From Phycisphaeraceae bacterium (GTDB lineage: Bacteria > Planctomycetota > Phycisphaerae > Phycisphaerales > SM1A02): DNA of 64,000 bases. The notes below the pieces were generated by a model. That model did not search any database and was not told the origin of the DNA. It saw only the letters and a list, made by a program, of their open reading frames with translations. Every line of letters starts with the position of its first letter. The first letter of the stretch is position 1. The stretch spans positions 496,001-560,000 of the forward strand of contig CP054178.1 in the NCBI GenBank assembly GCA_015709595.1, given 5' to 3'. Both the position numbers and the translations under genes were made by a program. Shown piece by piece: positions 61,689 to 64,000 of this stretch.

Positions 61689-62493
61689 GGGTGCTTTCCT
61701 TGGCTCCCTCTCCCTCTGGGAGAGGGCATGGGAGGGTATCGGTTCTCGGTTCTTGGTTTTGATGAACTCGGAACTCGGAACCCGGAACTGAATCAGCACC
61801 CAGCGCGCCACTCACCCGCCGTCGACGCTTCGCGCAGACCAGCCCCGCCGCCAGCAGTGGCAGCGCGCCGGGCGCGGGAATCGTCGCCTCGATGGTCATG
61901 GCGAAGTCGGTGGGGAAGTTCAGGATGCCGGATTGGGAGATGGGCGTCCACTGGGGCACGCCGAAGTGGTCGGAGCGGAAGTAGCCCTCCGACCCGTTGA
62001 CCTGCCCGTTGCCCGCCGTGCCCCACCACGCACGATCCGTCCCTGACCCGTTGCCGATGGCGTAGGGGACGACCCAGTAGCGCTGTTGCGGTGGCAAGAA
62101 GATCTTTGCCATGTCAAACCGAACTGAGTACAGGTGCAGTTCGGGATTGCCGTTCCATGCCCCCAAGTCGGTGACCTGCGAATCGGCAGATGTCTTGAAC
62201 AGCGGGCCGTCTGGTGTGGCTCCTTGCCGAATCTCGAGCCGGAACTCGGTTGGCGCATTCGGGAAAGTCACGATCAACGCCACCGTGATCGACCGGATAC
62301 CTGTTTTACTACCCGGCCAATTGAAGTCGTCGGCAGTCATCGCTTCCGGTGTAGATGTGCCGACTTCGGACGGCGAGCGGTCGACAAAGTCATGTGGTTG
62401 ATTGAGGAAGATGTCGGCGCGCACCTGTGCAGTCAGCGCCAACGCGAACAGAACTGCCGCAACGGATGCGTGTTTACGGCGAGCAAACTGCAT
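61645..62493 (-). CDS. PEP-CTERM-type surface protein with repeat-derived tail
   Basis: A 282-residue exported protein. The signal peptide (about 1-26) precedes a beta-rich domain. The sorting signal IPAPGALPLLAAGLVCAKRRRR is in two parts: the Pro-rich motif and helix at about 205-220, and the Arg cluster at 222-226. PEP-CTERM proteins are processed by exosortase. Normally the protein ends just after the Arg cluster; here about 56 further residues follow (VSGALGADSVPGSEF onward), encoded by a 7-base array and a palindrome (61706-61790). ATG 62493 has a strong GGAGG site 7 bases upstream. No exosortase gene in the window. Confidence 0.82.
   Translation of the reverse strand: MQFARRKHASVAAVLFALALTAQVRADIFLNQPHDFVDRSPSEVGTSTPEAMTADDFNWPGSKTGIRSITVALIVTFPNAPTEFRLEIRQGATPDGPLFKTSADSQVTDLGAWNGNPELHLYSVRFDMAKIFLPPQQRYWVVPYAIGNGSGTDRAWWGTAGNGQVNGSEGYFRSDHFGVPQWTPISQSGILNFPTDFAMTIEATIPAPGALPLLAAGLVCAKRRRRVSGALGADSVPGSEFRVHQNQEPRTDTLPCPLPEGEGAKESTLTPASSRASSRPVP
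61706..61726. repeat. Perfect palindromic element (CCCTCTCCC-TCT-GGGAGAGGG)
   Basis: A perfect 9-base stem with a 3-base loop. It lies 17 bases after the stop of the helical exported gene and inside the extended tail of the PEP-CTERM gene. Confidence 0.8.
61741..61790. repeat. Heptanucleotide arrays (GGTTCTC and GGAACTC types)
   Basis: GGTTCTC, GGTTCTT, GGTTTTG (61741-61761), then TGAACTC, GGAACTC, GGAACCC, GGAACTG (61763-61790). It lies between the palindrome and the true end of the PEP-CTERM coding region and is read through in frame by that gene. Confidence 0.8.
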
Positions 62494-62551
62494 GACTCAC
62501 CTCCGCTTCAAGCCATCAAGGAACATCGTGCCGGATTTTTCTTGACAGTCC

Positions 62552-62734
62552 ATGTTTTTTGCAAAATGTGTGCCGATCAAACACACCGGCTGTGTCGGGC
62601 CGGGCGAATGGGACTTCGTCGCCGATGATGGGCGGATGGATGTGCGGATCGAAATGACCCGCCCGGCGAGCAGCCCCACCGATACGCTGACTTCTCATTA
62701 CGACTTCGTGCAGCTGGTGGTGGTGGACAACTGA
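62552..62734 (+). pseudogene. Possible remnant or tiny gene of unknown function
   Basis: A 60-residue frame ending in TSHYDFVQLVVVDN before a stop. It lacks a ribosome binding site. The text reads like the C-terminus of a larger lost protein. It lies between the PEP-CTERM gene and gpsA. Base use is less GC-rich than in flanks. No family recognised. Confidence 0.25.
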
Positions 62735-62756
62735 CGCGAAAGAACGCCGCCACACC

Positions 62757-63818
62757 TCACCGCTCCGCCTTCGCCTCGCGCTCCATCAGCAGGGCCAGGG
62801 CCTCGGCGGGGGTAAGCCCTTCGAAGAGAATCCGGTGCACCGCGTCGGTGATGGGCATGTCCACGCCCAGCCGCGCGGCGAGCCGCTTCACGCTGGCGGT
62901 GGTGGCGACGCCCTCGATGATGGAGTCGGTGGTTCGGGTGATGGTGTCGAGCGATTCGCCCTTGCCCAGCCGCTCGCCGCACGTGCGGTTGCGCCCCTGC
63001 GGGCAGAAGCAGGTGGTGGCCAGGTCGCCCACGCCCGCCACGCCGTAGAAGGTGTCGGCCCGGGCGCCGAGGGCGACGCCCAGCCGGGCGATCTCCGCCA
63101 GCCCGCGCGCCAGCAGGGCCGACTTGGCGTTGTAGCCCAGTCCAAGCCCGTCCACAATGCCCGCGGCGATGGCGATGATGTTCTTCACCGCCCCGGCAAT
63201 CTCGACACCCTTCACATCGTCGTTGGTGTAGATGCGCAGGTACGGCGTGGACAGCACCGCCTGCGCCTGAATCGCGTCGGCGGGTTCGGACGAGGCCGCC
63301 ACCATCGTCGCGGGCAGTCGCCGCGCCAGTTCCGCGGCGATGGTCGGCCCGGAGACGCAGACGTACGGGCGGCGCGGCGGCGACTGAGCGGCGGAACCTC
63401 CTCTCCCGCCGGGAGAGGGTCGGGGTGAGGGCGGCTCGCCGTCCACCACCTGCTCCAGCACCTGCAGAGGCGTCAGCAGCGTTTCCTGCTCGATGCCCTT
63501 CGACACGGACCAGATCGGCACGCCCGGCTCGACGAAGGGAGCCAGCCGCGACCACACCGGGCGGATGAACTGGGTGGGAATGGCGTCCACCATGACGGCG
63601 GCGTGCCGGCAGGCCTCCGATTCCTCGGCCGTGATGAGAACCGAGTCCGGCAGAGCCAGCCCCGGCAATCGGCGAGGCGACTTGCGCGTTCGGACCAGTT
63701 CGACGATCTCGGAGCGGAAGGGCCCCCACAGGACCACGTCCAGCCCCTTCTCCGCCAGCAGACGGGCCAGAACCAGCCCCATCTGCCCATCGCCGATGAC
63801 CGCCGCTTTGTCCGCCAC
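62757..63818 (-). CDS. gpsA: Glycerol-3-phosphate dehydrogenase [NAD(P)+] with in-frame repeat insert
   Basis: GpsA makes sn-glycerol-3-phosphate for phospholipid synthesis. The 353-residue protein has the Rossmann motif AVIGDGQMGLVLARLLAE at 6-23, SVSKGIE at 104-110, and the catalytic Lys region VEIAGAVKNIIAIAAGI. NAKSALLARGLAEIARLG and FYGVAGVGDLATTC are further signatures. Between LEQVVDGE and YVCVSGPTIAAEL there is an insert of about 23 residues (127-150) encoded partly by a palindromic element (63400-63431) in frame. GTG 63818 has AGGAG 6 bases upstream. Confidence 0.95.
   Translation of the reverse strand: MADKAAVIGDGQMGLVLARLLAEKGLDVVLWGPFRSEIVELVRTRKSPRRLPGLALPDSVLITAEESEACRHAAVMVDAIPTQFIRPVWSRLAPFVEPGVPIWSVSKGIEQETLLTPLQVLEQVVDGEPPSPRPSPGGRGGSAAQSPPRRPYVCVSGPTIAAELARRLPATMVAASSEPADAIQAQAVLSTPYLRIYTNDDVKGVEIAGAVKNIIAIAAGIVDGLGLGYNAKSALLARGLAEIARLGVALGARADTFYGVAGVGDLATTCFCPQGRNRTCGERLGKGESLDTITRTTDSIIEGVATTASVKRLAARLGVDMPITDAVHRILFEGLTPAEALALLMEREAKAER
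63400..63431. repeat. Palindromic element inside gpsA
   Basis: CCTCTCCC, GCC, GGGAGAGG, then GTCGGGGTGAGGG. Same family as 28333, 60594 and 61706. It is translated in frame as part of a Pro/Gly/Arg-rich insert. Confidence 0.8.
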
Positions 63819-64000
63819 GTGGTGCTCCTGATGTTGCCGGGAACCCCGCATCATGGCGTGAACCGTCGAGCATGGCAACCTCCCGGAAAATGCATCTGGC
63901 GCCTTTTCCGGCTCGAACCGCGTGGGAACGGGGTGCGTAGGATGGCTGGCCCAGCCCGCGCCCGACGGGGGCGGCGTCATGTCTTGGGCTGATCGTCCTG

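Noticed and set aside
62542-62570. TTGACA on the plus strand as a -35 element for the small frame at 62552
   Set aside because: The matching -10 position (AATGTG) is poor, the frame starts inside the supposed promoter, and there is no ribosome site.
63977-64000. Possible last codons of a minus-strand gene (QDDQPKT then stop), perhaps plsY
   Set aside because: Only seven residues in the window. plsY often lies beside gpsA, but a read of this length cannot support a call.

Overview
The window is a strongly GC-rich, gene-dense piece of a bacterial chromosome. The gene content points to Planctomycetota, probably a Phycisphaerae-like lineage (inference). Signs are a PQQ-propeller protein with the WPQWRGP signature, a DUF4159 protein, zinc-ribbon membrane proteins, PEP-CTERM-type surface proteins, a HAAS/PadR pair carrying the FADGH tail motif, and outer-membrane assembly factors (BamD-like, LptE-like) that imply a diderm envelope. 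No rRNA, tRNA, CRISPR array, prophage or insertion-sequence transposase was seen. Nearly all of the sequence is coding, and the long antisense reading frames are GC-driven shadows.

Layout. 1-9.97 kb: mutS (cut by the left edge), a DegT-type aminotransferase, an MBL-fold hydrolase, a stand-alone nuoH followed by a gamma-carbonic-anhydrase-like protein, an AsmA-like protein, a UbiA-type prenyltransferase overlapping a ThiD2-ThiE fusion. 10-20.3 kb: pepA, a decayed stretch with a frameshifted PEP-CTERM remnant, a zinc-ribbon membrane protein with ilvE, a B12-cap/STAS protein, an epimerase-HAD fusion, nrdR with a possible NrdR box, and a PadR/HAAS operon whose promoter contains an inverted repeat. 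20.4-31.6 kb: phosphoesterase, HMG-CoA lyase and YgfZ (coupled), M42 peptidase, hydroxyacid dehydrogenase, pseudopilin-like protein, PaaN-type aldehyde dehydrogenase, methyltransferase, DUF4159 protein. 31.6-34.8 kb: yggU, then a tight operon of a DUF350-like membrane protein, a glutathionylspermidine-synthase-like ATP-grasp ligase and an unrecognised protein. 34.9-42.1 kb: a minus-strand run of aminotransferase, KamA-family radical SAM enzyme, ftsH, lptE-like, bamD-like and a small membrane protein. 42.2-53.6 kb: two class C serine hydrolases, an RCK protein lacking a canonical potassium filter, an ABC exporter pair, an LTXXQ-like secreted protein, a pore-less voltage-sensor-like protein, aspS and a PQQ protein. 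53.8-64 kb: BtuF-like protein, short MgtE, MmgE/PrpD protein, truncated phytanoyl dioxygenase remnant, chromate transporter, rpsT with a good promoter, CPBP protease, a secreted protein, a PEP-CTERM protein and gpsA.

The two most notable features are the DUF350/ATP-grasp operon and several families of short dispersed repeats. The repeats are arrays of 7-base units and two palindrome types. They lie between genes and also inside genes, apparently in frame, in mutS, the MBL hydrolase, gpsA and the tail of the PEP-CTERM gene.
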